Assembly: GCA_944336125.1 (NCBI GenBank)
Contig: CALVLA010000003.1
Location: forward strand, 1-64,000
Source: an uncultured Clostridia bacterium
GTDB taxonomy: Bacteria > Bacillota > Clostridia > Christensenellales > CAG-314
Length of the DNA stretch: 64,000 nt
Reading direction: 5' to 3'
Numbering within the stretch: position 1 is the stretch's first letter; every line of letters starts with the position of its first letter. The position numbers and the translations under genes are program-made. A model generated the notes under the pieces. The model was not told where the DNA came from, made no database searches, and saw nothing but the letters and a program-made list of their open reading frames with translations. Positions 1-9,259 of the stretch are shown here, one piece after another.

Positions 1-894
1 GATTTCGAACCGATCATTCCCGAAGACGTGTGGTACGCTTGCAGAGATCTGCGGCTGGACAGGTCAACGACGGTGCCGGCCCTTGTAAAGAGCAAGCAGA
101 AGAGAATCGGCGTAACGCCGTCGACCGACGTGTGGACGAATAAACTGCGCTGTGCGTGCGGTTCTAAATTCAAACGTTATAAATGGCGGCAGGATAAGGA
201 CGGACAAAGGCATTTCGGTTACAGTTGCTATTCGCGTTTTAACAACGGCAGTGCGGAGAAGCGGCAGGAACTCGGGCTCGATACCGAGGGGTATTGCGAC
301 ATGCCTTCCGTGAACGAAACGAAACTCGACGTCATGGCGGCGGTGCTGTTCGACACCATTATGGAAGATAAAGAGGACGTGATCGAAGAGGCGGTAAAGA
401 CGCTGAATGAAACGCTCAGAGAGATCAGGACGGAGAGCAAGCGCGATTTTTCGTGATACCAAATGCGGATTGAAAAGGCGGAAAAGAAACTCGACACTCT
501 TCTTGCCATGCGGGCGGACGGGGAGATCAGCAAGGAAGAATACGTTCGGGTAAAGGCGAGATGCGATCAGGAGATCAAGGAACTGAAAAACGCCATGCTC
601 GCAAGCGCGCAGGATCACCCGAAGGAAGAGAGCTTTAATATGGATTACGTCCGCGACCTGCTCGGAAGGCTCACCTTAAACGAAAACGGAAAGGCGGACA
701 AAGACGTGCTGACGGAGTTCATCGATACCGTTACGGTAGAGAAGGACAATATCTTCCTGTGGGGCCTGTGGCTGAGGAATAAACCGACATATTTTAGGAT
801 GACGACGGAAGGGCGCGGAAAGAAAATGACGGCGCGTTGCGAAGAGGAAGAAACGTCCCCGAAAAGCAACTCTCCGCCCCCCGAAATGGGGTAA
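1..894 (+). pseudogene. large serine recombinase, C-terminal part, with in-frame stop
   Basis: The frame is open from the left edge, so the N-terminal catalytic domain lies outside the window. It reads the end of a recombinase domain (PEDVWYACRDLRL), then a zinc ribbon (CACG ... CYS ... C over about residues 50-100) and a coiled-coil tail, the C-terminal order of large serine integrases. The frame is broken by TGA at 454-456; the same frame continues with no shift to 894, and the sequence after the stop (EKAEKKLDTLLAMRADGEISKEEY) is typical of this family's tail. A CGA-to-TGA change would explain it. Base composition is visibly GC-richer than everything right of about 950. It is probably the end of an integrated element whose right boundary lies near 900-950. 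Whether the truncated protein is active cannot be told. Confidence 0.8.
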
Positions 895-964
895 AAACGG
901 CCGTTTGCTCTCCGCGGGCTGTAGCCGGGACAGGCTAACATCAAAAATCCTAGAAAATAAAATT

Positions 965-992
965 AAAAAGCGTCCGAAAGGACGCTTTTTTT
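965..992 (+). terminator. intrinsic terminator after recombinase remnant
   Basis: Perfect hairpin AAAGCGTCC-gaaa-GGACGCTTT followed by a T run. It insulates dgt from the foreign segment. Confidence 0.85.
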
Positions 993-996
993 CGTA

Positions 997-1025
997 TTGT
1001 CGTTTTTTTTGTTTTATGTTAAAAT
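997..1025 (+). promoter_or_regulatory. sigma-A promoter of dgt
   Basis: TTGTCG, 17 bp, TAAAAT. Predicted start about 1032, just ahead of the ribosome site of dgt. Confidence 0.6.
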
Positions 1026-1042
1026 TTTTTCGAGGGTTTGTT

Positions 1043-2053
1043 ATGTTTGAGCATCTTAAAGAAATTACTTACAAAAAAGAGGACGAGTTTCTTTCGCAAT
1101 ATGCCTGCTTTTCCAAAAATACAAAGGGCAGAGCAGTTTTTGAAGATCCGTGTCCTATGCGTACCGAGTTTCAGCGGGACCGCGACAGAATTATGCATTC
1201 CAAAGCTTTCCGTCGTCTTAAAAACAAAACGCAGGTTTTTCTCGCGCCCGAGGGTGACCATTACCGCACACGTATGACGCATACTCTTGACGTTATGCAG
1301 ATTGCAAGGAGCATAGCAAGAGTTTTGAGGCTCAACGAAGACCTCACCGAAGCAATTGCGCTGGGGCACGATTTGGGACATACTCCTTTCGGTCATGCGG
1401 GCGAACGCACTTTAAACAGACTTTCGGGCGGATGGTTTCATCACAACGAGCAGTCGGTGAGAGTTTGCGATATCATCGAAAAGGAAGGCAGGGGACTTAA
1501 CCTTACTTTTGAAGTTAAAGACGGTATTCTAAACCACCGAAGCAGCGGAAAACCTATGACTTTGGAAGGAAAAGTCGTAATGTTTGCCGACAAAATCGCC
1601 TACGTAAATCACGACATTGACGATGCGGTGCGAGCAAAACTTTTGAAAATAGAGGACTTGCCGCAGGACGACCTTAAAATTTTCGGCGAAACGGCAACAA
1701 AACGCATAAACAATGCAATCCTCGCGATTTACGAAAAAAGCAACGGAAAAAACTTTGTCGAAATGAGCGAGCCTGCTGCGACGGCAATGGCAAACCTCAG
1801 AAAATTTATGTTTCAAAACGTTTACAACGAAAAGGCGGGAAACACCGAAAACGAAAGGGCGGACAGACTGCTTGAAATTCTGTTTGACAAGTTTTTGAAC
1901 CACCCCGAAGAAATGCCTCCGTTTTTTGCGTCATTGCTTGACAGATACGACACAAAAGTGGTTGTGTGCGATTATCTCGCCAGCATGTCGGACACATACG
2001 CCATCAACCTTTTCAACGATTTGTTTGTGCCAAAACCGTGGGTAGTGCTTTAA
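1043..2053 (+). CDS. dgt: dGTPase-like HD-domain triphosphohydrolase
   Basis: Predicted 336-residue cytosolic enzyme that would hydrolyse dGTP (or other dNTPs) to the deoxynucleoside and triphosphate. The HD metal site is visible: H in RMTHTLDVMQIARS, HD in ALGHDLGHTPFGHAGE, and the later Asp in ADKIAYVNHDIDDA. Length and motif order fit the shorter Firmicutes Dgt-like proteins. The frame is open further upstream, but I chose ATG 1043 because GAGGG lies 6-11 bases before it and the promoter at 997-1025 would exclude earlier starts. It stands close to dnaG and rpoD but is separated from them by a convergent minus-strand gene and a terminator, so it is its own unit. Substrate preference cannot be read from sequence. 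Confidence 0.9.
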   Translation: MFEHLKEITYKKEDEFLSQYACFSKNTKGRAVFEDPCPMRTEFQRDRDRIMHSKAFRRLKNKTQVFLAPEGDHYRTRMTHTLDVMQIARSIARVLRLNEDLTEAIALGHDLGHTPFGHAGERTLNRLSGGWFHHNEQSVRVCDIIEKEGRGLNLTFEVKDGILNHRSSGKPMTLEGKVVMFADKIAYVNHDIDDAVRAKLLKIEDLPQDDLKIFGETATKRINNAILAIYEKSNGKNFVEMSEPAATAMANLRKFMFQNVYNEKAGNTENERADRLLEILFDKFLNHPEEMPPFFASLLDRYDTKVVVCDYLASMSDTYAINLFNDLFVPKPWVVL

Positions 2054-2082
2054 AAAACGCTTCCGAAAGGAAGCGTTTTTTT
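2053..2082. terminator. bidirectional terminator
   Basis: Stem AACGCTTCC-gaaa-GGAAGCGTT flanked by A and T runs, between convergent dgt and the membrane protein at 2087. Confidence 0.85.
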
Positions 2083-2086
2083 GTTG

Positions 2087-2764
2087 TTATTCTGTTTTTT
2101 CGTCAGGCGAATTTTTTCGTTTTCGATTGACGGTATCGACAATCAGCAACACGATTAACACAACGTCGACGTAATAAAGCATTTGCCCAAAAAACTTGCC
2201 CGGCACCGCATATTGACTAGGTTTGATGAGTTCCGCGTTTTTCACCAATTTGTATTCGACTTGCTTTTCTTCTATAATGTTTTCTCTGATAAACGAGGTT
2301 ACCATATAATTTACAATTGTGTCGGACTGTTCTTCCTGTGCGTATGATACGGAAACGAGAGACAGTGAAAGAGCACTAATTATTGCGATGCCGAGTATGA
2401 GGATTTTTCGTTTTGAACTTGCTTTTGTAGGCTTGGCATCTTTTATCCCTAGTTTTTTGCATTGCATTTTGTCAGCCAAATAGACTGCGATAAGAATACC
2501 GTCTATTAATGCAAAAAGTATGGAAACTATCATCCACAAAATAAAAACTCTGTGGGTTTCTTTTTGAGCTGATTGTATATGGTAAAAAAAATCACTTTGC
2601 TCTTTGGCAAGATAATATACGGAATGACTTTCGCAAGATTTTATCAAGGAATTGTTGAAGGCGTACTGAGCAAGCCACATGACAACCATAACCGCCGTAA
2701 TTACCGAAAAAATAGCTATGCACACTATCACGGCGTTTTTTGTTTTTTCGGAAAATACTTTCAT
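2087..2764 (-). CDS. four-pass membrane protein of unknown function
   Basis: 225 residues, not recognised. I see four hydrophobic spans: residues about 10-33 (VIVCIAIFSVITAVMVVMW), 72-95 (VFILWMIVSILFALIDGIL), 119-140 (ILILGIAIISALSLSLVSV) and 193-212 (LYYVDVVLIVLLIVDT). Two extramembrane stretches lie between them and the charged C-terminus probably faces the cytoplasm. The start has AAAGGTG seven bases upstream. It is a single gene converging on dgt and divergent from dnaG. Nothing nearby suggests a role; the neighbouring replication genes are conserved housekeeping and this gene is probably lineage-specific. Confidence 0.75.
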   Translation of the reverse strand: MKVFSEKTKNAVIVCIAIFSVITAVMVVMWLAQYAFNNSLIKSCESHSVYYLAKEQSDFFYHIQSAQKETHRVFILWMIVSILFALIDGILIAVYLADKMQCKKLGIKDAKPTKASSKRKILILGIAIISALSLSLVSVSYAQEEQSDTIVNYMVTSFIRENIIEEKQVEYKLVKNAELIKPSQYAVPGKFFGQMLYYVDVVLIVLLIVDTVNRKRKNSPDEKTE

Positions 2765-2843
2765 AATTACACCTTTTACTATTGCACTAAACTTGATTGT
2801 TTATTGACCGTTTTATAAAAATAAAAAATATTTCATTAAATAT

Positions 2844-2871
2844 ATTTTAACATTTACATTTTTTTGGTCAA
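2844..2871 (-). promoter_or_regulatory. possible promoter of membrane protein 2087-2764
   Basis: Minus strand TTGACC, 16 bp, TAAAAT. It would give a leader of about 75 bases. Confidence 0.4.
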
Positions 2872-2950
2872 TATGATTTGGAGAAAAATTAACAAATTAA
2901 AATTAAAAATAAAAAAGCAGATTTCAAAATTTTGTTGTATTTATATAGTG

Positions 2951-4747
2951 ATGGACAGAAATGACGTTTGGCTCAGGTTTATCGAGGAGCTGAAAAGCAG
3001 AAACGACATAGTTAACGTGGTGGGTTCATACGTTAACCTTGAGAGAAAAGGCAGCAGGTATTGGGCGTGCTGTCCTTTTCATCATGAAAAAACACCGTCT
3101 TTCTGCATTACTCCCGAAATGCAGCGTTATAAATGCTACGGTTGCGGTGCGAGCGGCGACGTCATTAACTTTGTCATGCAGCACGAAAGCGTTGAGTTTA
3201 TGGCTGCGGTGGAAATTCTTGCCAAGAGAGTCGGACTTGAAATTCCTAAAACCGTGGGCGACAAAGGCCTTGCCGACAGAAAAAAACGCAAGCAGACCAT
3301 GGCGGAAATATGCCTCGAAGCCGCAAGATTTTACCGCGAGACGCTTTTGTCGGAAAAAGGCGGACAAGCTTTGGCTTATCTCAAAAAGAGAGGCTTTTCG
3401 CAAAAGACGATAGCAAAGTTCGGCCTGGGACTTTCTCCCGACTGGAACAGCCTTAAAAACAGGCTGGCGGCAAAAGGATTTGACCTCGAAACAGCCTATG
3501 AATGCAGTGTTTTGGACAAGAAAAACGGCAGGTACTATGACTTTCTTGCCGAAAGGTTGATTGTCCCTATTATCAATTCGATGGGAGACGTAATTGCTTT
3601 CGGCGGCAGGTCGATGCAGAAAAACGTGGATTTTGCTAAATACAAAAACACTAAACAAACAGATTTGTTCGACAAAAGCAAAAACCTTTTTGCAATCAAC
3701 CTCATCAGCAAAAAGAAAAAGAAAGAGGGACTTGACAAAATTATCGTAGTCGAAGGGTATATGGACGCTATCGCCTTGCATCAGGCGGGGTTTGATTATG
3801 CGGTTGCAAGCATGGGCACGTCGCTTACCAAAGAGCAGGCAAAACTCATGAAGCGATACGTCGATAAGGTGTTCATATGTTACGACGGTGATTCGGCGGG
3901 GACAAAAGGCACTTTGCGAGGACTTGACATTTTGAAAGCCGAGGGGCTTGACGTAAGAGTCATGTCCATGCCTGACGGGGTTGACCCTGACGAACTTATT
4001 TTGAATTTCGGCGTCAAGGCTTTTGAAAAACTTATGGACGAGGCTCTGCCTCTCACAGACTACAAGCTTAAAATTTTAAAAAGCGGATTTGATTTTGTCC
4101 ACGGTTCAGAGGCTGACAAAAACGACGCCAAAAGAAAATACGCGTCGGCGGCGCTTAAAGTCATAAGGCAACTCAACAATCTTGTGGAAAGCGAAAGTTA
4201 TCTCATCAAACTTTCCAAAGAAACGGGATTCAGTCTCGACTGGCTTAAAAACGACTTATTAAACATCGACGAAAATCTGCCGCAAAAGCAGCTCAGGGAA
4301 ACTCCTCAAAATCAGTCCGTTCAGCTTGACCAAAGGAAAAAAGCATTGTATTACATACTTGCCTGCATGCTTGCCGGTGAGGAGTACGCAAAAATTGATT
4401 TTACTCCTGATGTGTCAGACGACGAGTTTTTGCAGAAAAGCTTTGATTATGTCATTCAATGCGAGGCTCAAAACAAAAAACCCGTTTCAAGCATTTTGTC
4501 CGATTTATTCGACGGCGGATTTGAGGACAACATAGATTATTTGGCTGACACCGTTTTTACCACAACAATCGAAAACAAAAAACAGTTTGACGATTGTGTC
4601 AAACTTGTTAAAAAATCGCAAATCGACGACGAAATTACTCGCTTAAACGCACTTTACGAAAAAGAGGCGGACAGCGGCGAGCGACAGTCCATTTCCGAAG
4701 AAATACAAAAACTTTTTGCAGAAAAAAAATCAATCGACAAGAGATAA
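2951..4747 (+). CDS. dnaG: DNA primase
   Basis: Synthesises RNA primers at the replication fork in association with the replicative helicase. The 598-residue product has the N-terminal CHC2 zinc site (ACCPFHHEKTPSFC ... YKCYGCGASGD, residues about 40-65), the catalytic core, and a TOPRIM fold with EGYMDAIAL near residue 269 and the acidic YDGDSAG after it. The C-terminal third is the poorly conserved helicase-binding part. Length is typical of the family. The frame stays open to 2864, but homology begins at MDRNDVWLRF, so I place the start at ATG 2951 (GTG 2948 just before is an alternative); the ribosome site is weak. It is followed after 12 bases by rpoD, the classic dnaG-rpoD operon of Gram-positives. 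Confidence 0.96.
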   Translation: MDRNDVWLRFIEELKSRNDIVNVVGSYVNLERKGSRYWACCPFHHEKTPSFCITPEMQRYKCYGCGASGDVINFVMQHESVEFMAAVEILAKRVGLEIPKTVGDKGLADRKKRKQTMAEICLEAARFYRETLLSEKGGQALAYLKKRGFSQKTIAKFGLGLSPDWNSLKNRLAAKGFDLETAYECSVLDKKNGRYYDFLAERLIVPIINSMGDVIAFGGRSMQKNVDFAKYKNTKQTDLFDKSKNLFAINLISKKKKKEGLDKIIVVEGYMDAIALHQAGFDYAVASMGTSLTKEQAKLMKRYVDKVFICYDGDSAGTKGTLRGLDILKAEGLDVRVMSMPDGVDPDELILNFGVKAFEKLMDEALPLTDYKLKILKSGFDFVHGSEADKNDAKRKYASAALKVIRQLNNLVESESYLIKLSKETGFSLDWLKNDLLNIDENLPQKQLRETPQNQSVQLDQRKKALYYILACMLAGEEYAKIDFTPDVSDDEFLQKSFDYVIQCEAQNKKPVSSILSDLFDGGFEDNIDYLADTVFTTTIENKKQFDDCVKLVKKSQIDDEITRLNALYEKEADSGERQSISEEIQKLFAEKKSIDKR

Positions 4748-4759
4748 AAGGGGGACTTT

Positions 4760-5833
4760 ATGGTTATCAATCAACAAAGCGTCGATACTTTGATGAACGA
4801 AATCAAACCTATCATCGACGAAAAAGGTTTTGTTACTTTTGACGAGCTTGAAAACAAAATTGACAAGCTTTTTAAAGACATTACTCCCGAGCAAAGCGCG
4901 GAACTGTTGAAACTTTTGGAAGACAACAATGTTTCAATTACCGAAATGCCGGGAACAAACGAAGACCTTGGCACAGACATTCTTTCTTCGGGGATCTCAG
5001 AAGCAAGCATCGACGACCCCGTAAAAATGTATCTTAAAGATATCGGTAAAGTTCCGCTTCTTTCCGCCGAGGAAGAAACTCAGCTTGCCAAAAGAATGCT
5101 CGAAGGGGACGAGGAAGCCAAACAGCAACTCAGTCAGGCTAACCTCAGGCTTGTAGTTTCAATCGCAAAAAGATACGTCGGCAGGGGTATGCTTTTCCTT
5201 GACCTCATTCAGGAAGGAAACCTCGGTCTTATGAAAGCCGTTGAAAAATTCGACTATACAAAAGGCTTTAAATTTTCCACATACGCTACGTGGTGGATAA
5301 GGCAAGCCATCACAAGGGCAATCGCAGACCAAGCGCGTACCATTCGTATACCTGTGCATATGTACGAAACTATAAACAAAATGACCCGCGTCCAGAGAAG
5401 TTTGCTTCAGCAGTTCGGCAGAGAGCCTACTCCTGAAGAAATCGCAAAGGAAATGGGCATTTCTGAGGACAAGGTAAGGGAAATTCAAAAAATCGCACAA
5501 GATCCTGTAAGCCTCGAAACTCCTATCGGTGAGGAAGAGGACAGCCATCTCGGAGACTTTATCGAGGACGACAATGCTTCCGCTCCTAGCGACGTTGCGG
5601 CTTCGACGATGCTTCGCGAACAGCTTATCAACATTCTTCACAAACTGACCCCTCGTGAGGAAAAAGTTTTGAGGCTGCGCTACGGTATCGACGACGGCAG
5701 ACCTAGGACTTTGGAAGAAGTAGGCCACGAGTTTAACGTAACACGTGAACGCATAAGGCAGATTGAGGCAAAAGCTCTCAAAAAGCTGCGTCATCCTTCA
5801 AAAAGCAAAAAACTCAAAGACTTTTTGTACTGA
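4760..5833 (+). CDS. rpoD: primary RNA polymerase sigma factor (sigma-70/SigA)
   Basis: The housekeeping sigma factor, 357 residues, which recognises -35 TTGACA and -10 TATAAT promoters like the many seen here. Visible parts are a short region 1.1-like N-terminus, region 1.2 ([22 protein letters not shown]), region 2 with [29 protein letters not shown] and the -10 recognition helix [15 protein letters not shown], region 3 ([13 protein letters not shown]) and region 4 with the helix-turn-helix [30 protein letters not shown]. The size is that of the short Gram-positive SigA, without the large spacer of proteobacterial RpoD. AAAGGGGG lies about five bases before the ATG. It is cotranscribed with dnaG and followed immediately by trmK. 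Confidence 0.97.
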   Translation: MVINQQSVDTLMNEIKPIIDEKGFVTFDELENKIDKLFKDITPEQSAELLKLLEDNNVSITEMPGTNEDLGTDILSSGISEASIDDPVKMYLKDIGKVPLLSAEEETQLAKRMLEGDEEAKQQLSQANLRLVVSIAKRYVGRGMLFLDLIQEGNLGLMKAVEKFDYTKGFKFSTYATWWIRQAITRAIADQARTIRIPVHMYETINKMTRVQRSLLQQFGREPTPEEIAKEMGISEDKVREIQKIAQDPVSLETPIGEEEDSHLGDFIEDDNASAPSDVAASTMLREQLINILHKLTPREEKVLRLRYGIDDGRPRTLEEVGHEFNVTRERIRQIEAKALKKLRHPSKSKKLKDFLY

Positions 5834-5834
5834 G

Positions 5835-6506
5835 ATGTATTCGAAAAGAATTGAAAGCATTGCGGAAGTTGTTTCGCCATGCGATACTCTTGCGGACATA
5901 GGCTGCGACCACGGTTTCATAGGTTTTTGCGCACTTGAAAAAAACAAGACGAAAAAAGTTTTGTTTTCAGACATAAGCGCCCCCAGCCTTGAAAAAGCAA
6001 AAGCATACTGCCTGAAAAACGGTTGTTCGGAAAAATGTGAGTTTTTCGTGGGCAACGGTACCGAAAAAATAGCTTATGCGGACTGCGTGGTGATTGCAGG
6101 CATGGGGGGAAAGGAAATAATAGAAATCCTTGAAAACATGTCTTTCAAACCGTCACAGATTGTTTTGCAGCCCATGAAAAACCTGCCGGACGTAAGGAAG
6201 TACGTTGAGCAGCGTTATTTCGTGTCTTTTGACAAAATCGTGTTTGACAAAAAATTTTACAATATTATTTCCCTGACGCAGGGAAGCGACAATCTTTCCG
6301 ATGAGGAAATTTTGTTCGGAAAAAACAACCTTAAAGAAAAACACGCAGATTTTAAACTTTTTGTCGAAAAAGAAATTTCAAAAACCAAAAAAATTCTTTC
6401 TGGAAAAACAGACAACAAAGACAAAAAGCTTTATTTAATGCAATTGCAAAAAATTGCGGAGGTATTAAATTATGATGGAACAAATGCTCAAATATCAGGA
6501 GATTGA
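5835..6506 (+). CDS. trmK: tRNA (adenine-22-N1)-methyltransferase TrmK
   Basis: SAM-dependent enzyme that methylates A22 of tRNAs; 223 residues. The class I methyltransferase glycine-rich motif is LADIGCDHGFIGF near residue 20, and the TrmK signature CVVIAGMGGKEI plus the QPMKNLPDVRKYV block follow. Earlier in-frame sequence overlaps rpoD and reads nonsense, so I took ATG 5835, one base after the rpoD stop. The order rpoD-trmK is the same as in Bacillus (yqfN). The C-terminus is a charged coiled-coil-like helix, and its last 35 bases overlap the next gene. Confidence 0.92.
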   Translation: MYSKRIESIAEVVSPCDTLADIGCDHGFIGFCALEKNKTKKVLFSDISAPSLEKAKAYCLKNGCSEKCEFFVGNGTEKIAYADCVVIAGMGGKEIIEILENMSFKPSQIVLQPMKNLPDVRKYVEQRYFVSFDKIVFDKKFYNIISLTQGSDNLSDEEILFGKNNLKEKHADFKLFVEKEISKTKKILSGKTDNKDKKLYLMQLQKIAEVLNYDGTNAQISGD

Positions 6507-7179
6507 CGGTAAAATCAAAAAAATCGTCTATACTCTCAACCACTCCGACGAAAGCGTGAAAGGTAAAAAACTCGGTTTGTTTTTGAAAAAGGCCGAGGAA
6601 AACCTCAAAAAAATGGACAGACGTTCGGAAGAGCTTAATTCCGGTGTCAAAAAACTTAAAGAACTGTATGCACAAAGCATAAAGGATTTTGACGAATTGG
6701 AAGCAGGCGTTGAACACGCTATCGACAAAAACGAGCTTAACTATATTTCGAAAAAACTTGCCGACGTAAGCAAAAACATGGCTGCTATTGAAAAAGAAAT
6801 CAGCTCCGTACTCCGGGAAATCGACGAAATAGGCAAGTCATACGACGACCTTAAAAGAAAAGTTCCCGACGCGAGAACTCAATACAAGGAGTGCCGCAGC
6901 AAGTTTGAGGAAAAAAAGAAAGAGTGCGAACCTGAGGTTACCGCGTTAAAAGCTGAGCTCGCGCAGCTGGAAAAAGAAATTTCGGACAAAAATCCCAAGC
7001 TTATCGAAACTTATCAAAAACTCAGGGGGCAAAACATATTCCCTGTGCTTGTTCCGCTTGTGGGAGGAAACAAGTGCAGCGGTTGCCAGATGGAAGTGTC
7101 GATAGGGGCTACAAGCAAACTCGACGAAAAAGGCTTCGTTATCTGCGAAAACTGCCAAAGACTTATTTACAAAGCGTAA
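6472..7179 (+). CDS. coiled-coil protein with C4-type zinc ribbon
   Basis: 235 residues: about 170 residues of long coiled coil (heptad-like, rich in K and E), then a zinc ribbon with CSGCQMEVS ... CENCQRL at the C-terminus (two CxxC pairs about 20 residues apart). This is the architecture of the COG1579 family, thought to bind nucleic acid; its exact role is not settled. GGAGG lies about eight bases before ATG 6472 (ATG 6475 also possible), inside the end of trmK, so the two are translationally coupled. It is the last gene of the dnaG-rpoD-trmK operon. Confidence 0.85.
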   Translation: MMEQMLKYQEIDGKIKKIVYTLNHSDESVKGKKLGLFLKKAEENLKKMDRRSEELNSGVKKLKELYAQSIKDFDELEAGVEHAIDKNELNYISKKLADVSKNMAAIEKEISSVLREIDEIGKSYDDLKRKVPDARTQYKECRSKFEEKKKECEPEVTALKAELAQLEKEISDKNPKLIETYQKLRGQNIFPVLVPLVGGNKCSGCQMEVSIGATSKLDEKGFVICENCQRLIYKA

Positions 7180-7181
7180 TA

Positions 7182-7212
7182 AAAAAAACAACCCGTTCGG
7201 GTTGTTTTTATT
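7182..7212. terminator. bidirectional terminator
   Basis: Stem AACAACCC-gttc-GGGTTGTT with A and T runs on the two sides, between the rpoD operon and convergent asd. Confidence 0.85.
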
Positions 7213-7213
7213 T

Positions 7214-8215
7214 TTATTTAGACCAGTTTTCGATGAGCGCCTGCGCGATTTGCACCGCGTTGGTAGCCGCGCCTTTTCTGATGTTGTCGGAAACTACCCA
7301 CATGTTGATGCCGCTTTTTACCGAAAAGTCACGTCTTACTCTGCCGACGAAAACTTCGTCCTTGTTGTCGCAGAGGTAAGGCATAGGGTAAACGCAGTTT
7401 GCGGTGTCGTCCATAAGCACGAGGTTTTCGCCATTTGCCAAATCCTGTTTGAGTTGGTCAAGGTCGAAATCCTTTTCAAACTCGACGTTTATCGATTCGC
7501 TGTGGCAGTTAGGTACCGGAACCCTGACGGTAGTGGCTGTTACCGCAAGCGAAGGAGCGTGGAAAATTTTGCGGGTTTCGTTTATCATCTTTTCCTCTTC
7601 CTTGGTGTAGCCGCTTTCGGTGAACACGTCGATTTGCGGAATAAGGTTGTGGAAAATAGGGTGATTGAATTTTTGCGGAGCGATTCCCTTTGCTCCGTTT
7701 TCAAGGTCGGCGCTTCCTGCCATACCTGCGCCGCTTACCGCCTGATAAGTCGAATATACTATCCTTTTGACTTTGTATTTTTCAAACAGCGGTTTCAAAG
7801 CAACGATTGCCTGTATCGTCGAACAGTTGGGGTTTGCGATGATTCCTTTGTTTTTGAAGATGTCTTCTTTATTTGCTTCGGGTACCACAAGCGGTACGTC
7901 TTCAGCCATTCTCCACTGGCTAGAGTTGTCGATGACTACCGCGCCTGTTTCGGCAAATATCGGCGCGAAAGTTTTGCTTGTTCCGCCGCCTGCCGACATC
8001 AATACTATATCTACCTTGTTTGCTTTGATGTTTTCTTCGGTAAGCTCGATTATTTTATAATCCTTTCCGTCAAATCTGATGTCGCTTCCCGCGCTCTTCT
8101 TCGACGCAAACATCACTACTTTGTCGTAAGGGAGTTTCCTCTCTTCAAGTACGGTAATCATCTGTCTGCCTACTTTGCCCGTGCAGCCTACTACCGCAAT
8201 GTCGAATTTCTTCAT
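7214..8215 (-). CDS. asd: aspartate-semialdehyde dehydrogenase
   Basis: Reduces aspartyl-4-phosphate to aspartate semialdehyde with NADPH, the branch point to lysine, diaminopimelate, threonine and methionine. The 333-residue protein has the Rossmann motif VGCTGKVGRQM at the N-terminus, the active-site cysteine in ANPNCSTIQ (about residue 128), and the conserved PVPNCHSESINVEF block. Length is standard for Gram-positive Asd. ATGATG offers two starts; GGAGG is only two bases before the first and five before the second, so I chose the second. It is a monocistronic minus-strand gene with its own promoter at 8252-8279, divergent from a membrane-protein gene. Confidence 0.96.
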   Translation of the reverse strand: MKKFDIAVVGCTGKVGRQMITVLEERKLPYDKVVMFASKKSAGSDIRFDGKDYKIIELTEENIKANKVDIVLMSAGGGTSKTFAPIFAETGAVVIDNSSQWRMAEDVPLVVPEANKEDIFKNKGIIANPNCSTIQAIVALKPLFEKYKVKRIVYSTYQAVSGAGMAGSADLENGAKGIAPQKFNHPIFHNLIPQIDVFTESGYTKEEEKMINETRKIFHAPSLAVTATTVRVPVPNCHSESINVEFEKDFDLDQLKQDLANGENLVLMDDTANCVYPMPYLCDNKDEVFVGRVRRDFSVKSGINMWVVSDNIRKGAATNAVQIAQALIENWSK

Positions 8216-8251
8216 CATATCCTCCGTTTTTCTTTTTTATTATCGAAAATA

Positions 8252-8279
8252 TTATCACATTCTATCCGTTTAAGTCAAT
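8252..8279 (-). promoter_or_regulatory. promoter of asd
   Basis: Minus strand TTGACT, 16 bp, GATAAT, giving a leader of about 30 bases before asd. Confidence 0.6.
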
Positions 8280-8316
8280 TTAACATAATAAATTTTAATT
8301 TTTAATATCATTTCGT

Positions 8317-8345
8317 TTGAGTTATTTCGCGTTTTTTGTTAATAT
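8317..8345 (+). promoter_or_regulatory. promoter of membrane protein 8373-9254
   Basis: TTGAGT, 17 bp, TAATAT. The AGGTGG ribosome site follows about 20 bases later. Confidence 0.6.
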
Positions 8346-8372
8346 ATCCTTATCTCATTATATAGGTGGTTT

Positions 8373-9254
8373 ATGGCCTCTAACGTTAAAAACAACAAAA
8401 AGTTCGACGACTTCGTCATCTCGGGTGAAAGAAGTCAGCAAATTACCAAAATCGAACACGAGTCCGGCGGCTGGACTTTCTTTAAACATCTTTATTCGTC
8501 AGCAATGTTCAGGCTTTTGCTTCTCAACATTCTGATGATTTTGTTCCTCGCTCCGGCTGTCGTGGTTATCTTCCTTGCAAGCAGTCAGCTTACCGCGCTT
8601 TCGTCAAACTTGCCTTATTCAAGTACCTTTGGCCTCGGCATCATGCCTTGGTTCGGCATTGAGCCTTATTTGCAACAGAGCACTCTTGAAATTTCCACAA
8701 AAATGTATTTGTGGCTTTTCCTCGCTATTCCTGTTGCTACCATAGGTTTCAGCGGCGGATTTGCGGTAATCAGGGATTCGTACTGGACCGGTAAGCTCAG
8801 AATATTTAAGTCTTTCGGCAACGGTATCTGCCAGGGCGCTTTGCCGTTTTTGCCGTTTACCATTTTCTTCCCTGCGGCGCTTTTCGGACTGTTCCATATG
8901 AACAACGCTCTTGCTTCGTCGCCTGACTGGTTGGTTATCGTTATCAACGTGGTTGCGTGGATTGTCGTTTTTGTAGTCATGATGTTTGGCTTCCTGTTCC
9001 TTGCGGTCAGCCTTTTGTACAAACAGGGGGTTGCTAAAAACTTCGCGGATACATGCAAGCTGTTCGTGCGCTACTTCTTCGGCAACGTTATGACTTTCGT
9101 GTTTGTCATTCTTCCTGTCGTTTTGCTTTACGTCATCAATTCCAGCTTCGTTACCACTTTCGTGCTTACTCTCATGTTTATGTTCGGCATGATTTATATC
9201 GGACTTATCTGGATGATTCACGTTATGCGTATCTGTAAGCATCACGCTCGTTAA
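8373..9254 (+). CDS. polytopic membrane protein of unknown function
   Basis: 293 residues with a hydrophilic N-terminus of about 45 residues followed by about six membrane spans (for example LLLLNILMILFLAPAVVVIFLA, YLWLFLAIPVATIGFSGGFAV, WLVIVINVVAWIVVFVVMM and TTFVLTLMFMFGMIYIGLIWM). The layout, with a small-residue loop GFSGGFAVIRDSYWTGK before the third span, recalls YesL/DUF624-like proteins, but I cannot confirm that. It is followed after six bases by a methyltransferase and then hslO, so it heads a likely four-gene operon. Confidence 0.75.
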   Translation: MASNVKNNKKFDDFVISGERSQQITKIEHESGGWTFFKHLYSSAMFRLLLLNILMILFLAPAVVVIFLASSQLTALSSNLPYSSTFGLGIMPWFGIEPYLQQSTLEISTKMYLWLFLAIPVATIGFSGGFAVIRDSYWTGKLRIFKSFGNGICQGALPFLPFTIFFPAALFGLFHMNNALASSPDWLVIVINVVAWIVVFVVMMFGFLFLAVSLLYKQGVAKNFADTCKLFVRYFFGNVMTFVFVILPVVLLYVINSSFVTTFVLTLMFMFGMIYIGLIWMIHVMRICKHHAR

Positions 9255-9259
9255 TTTTT

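Noticed and set aside
454-456. TGA as selenocysteine or recoded codon
   Set aside because: It lies in a helical linker with no SECIS-like hairpin recognised, and TGA ends many other genes here normally (for example 6504-6506, 53337-53339). A nonsense change fits better.
7202-8305. Plus-strand open frame of 367 codons opposite asd
   Set aside because: Antisense shadow of asd; low-complexity F/V/R-rich translation, and it reads straight through the asd terminator.
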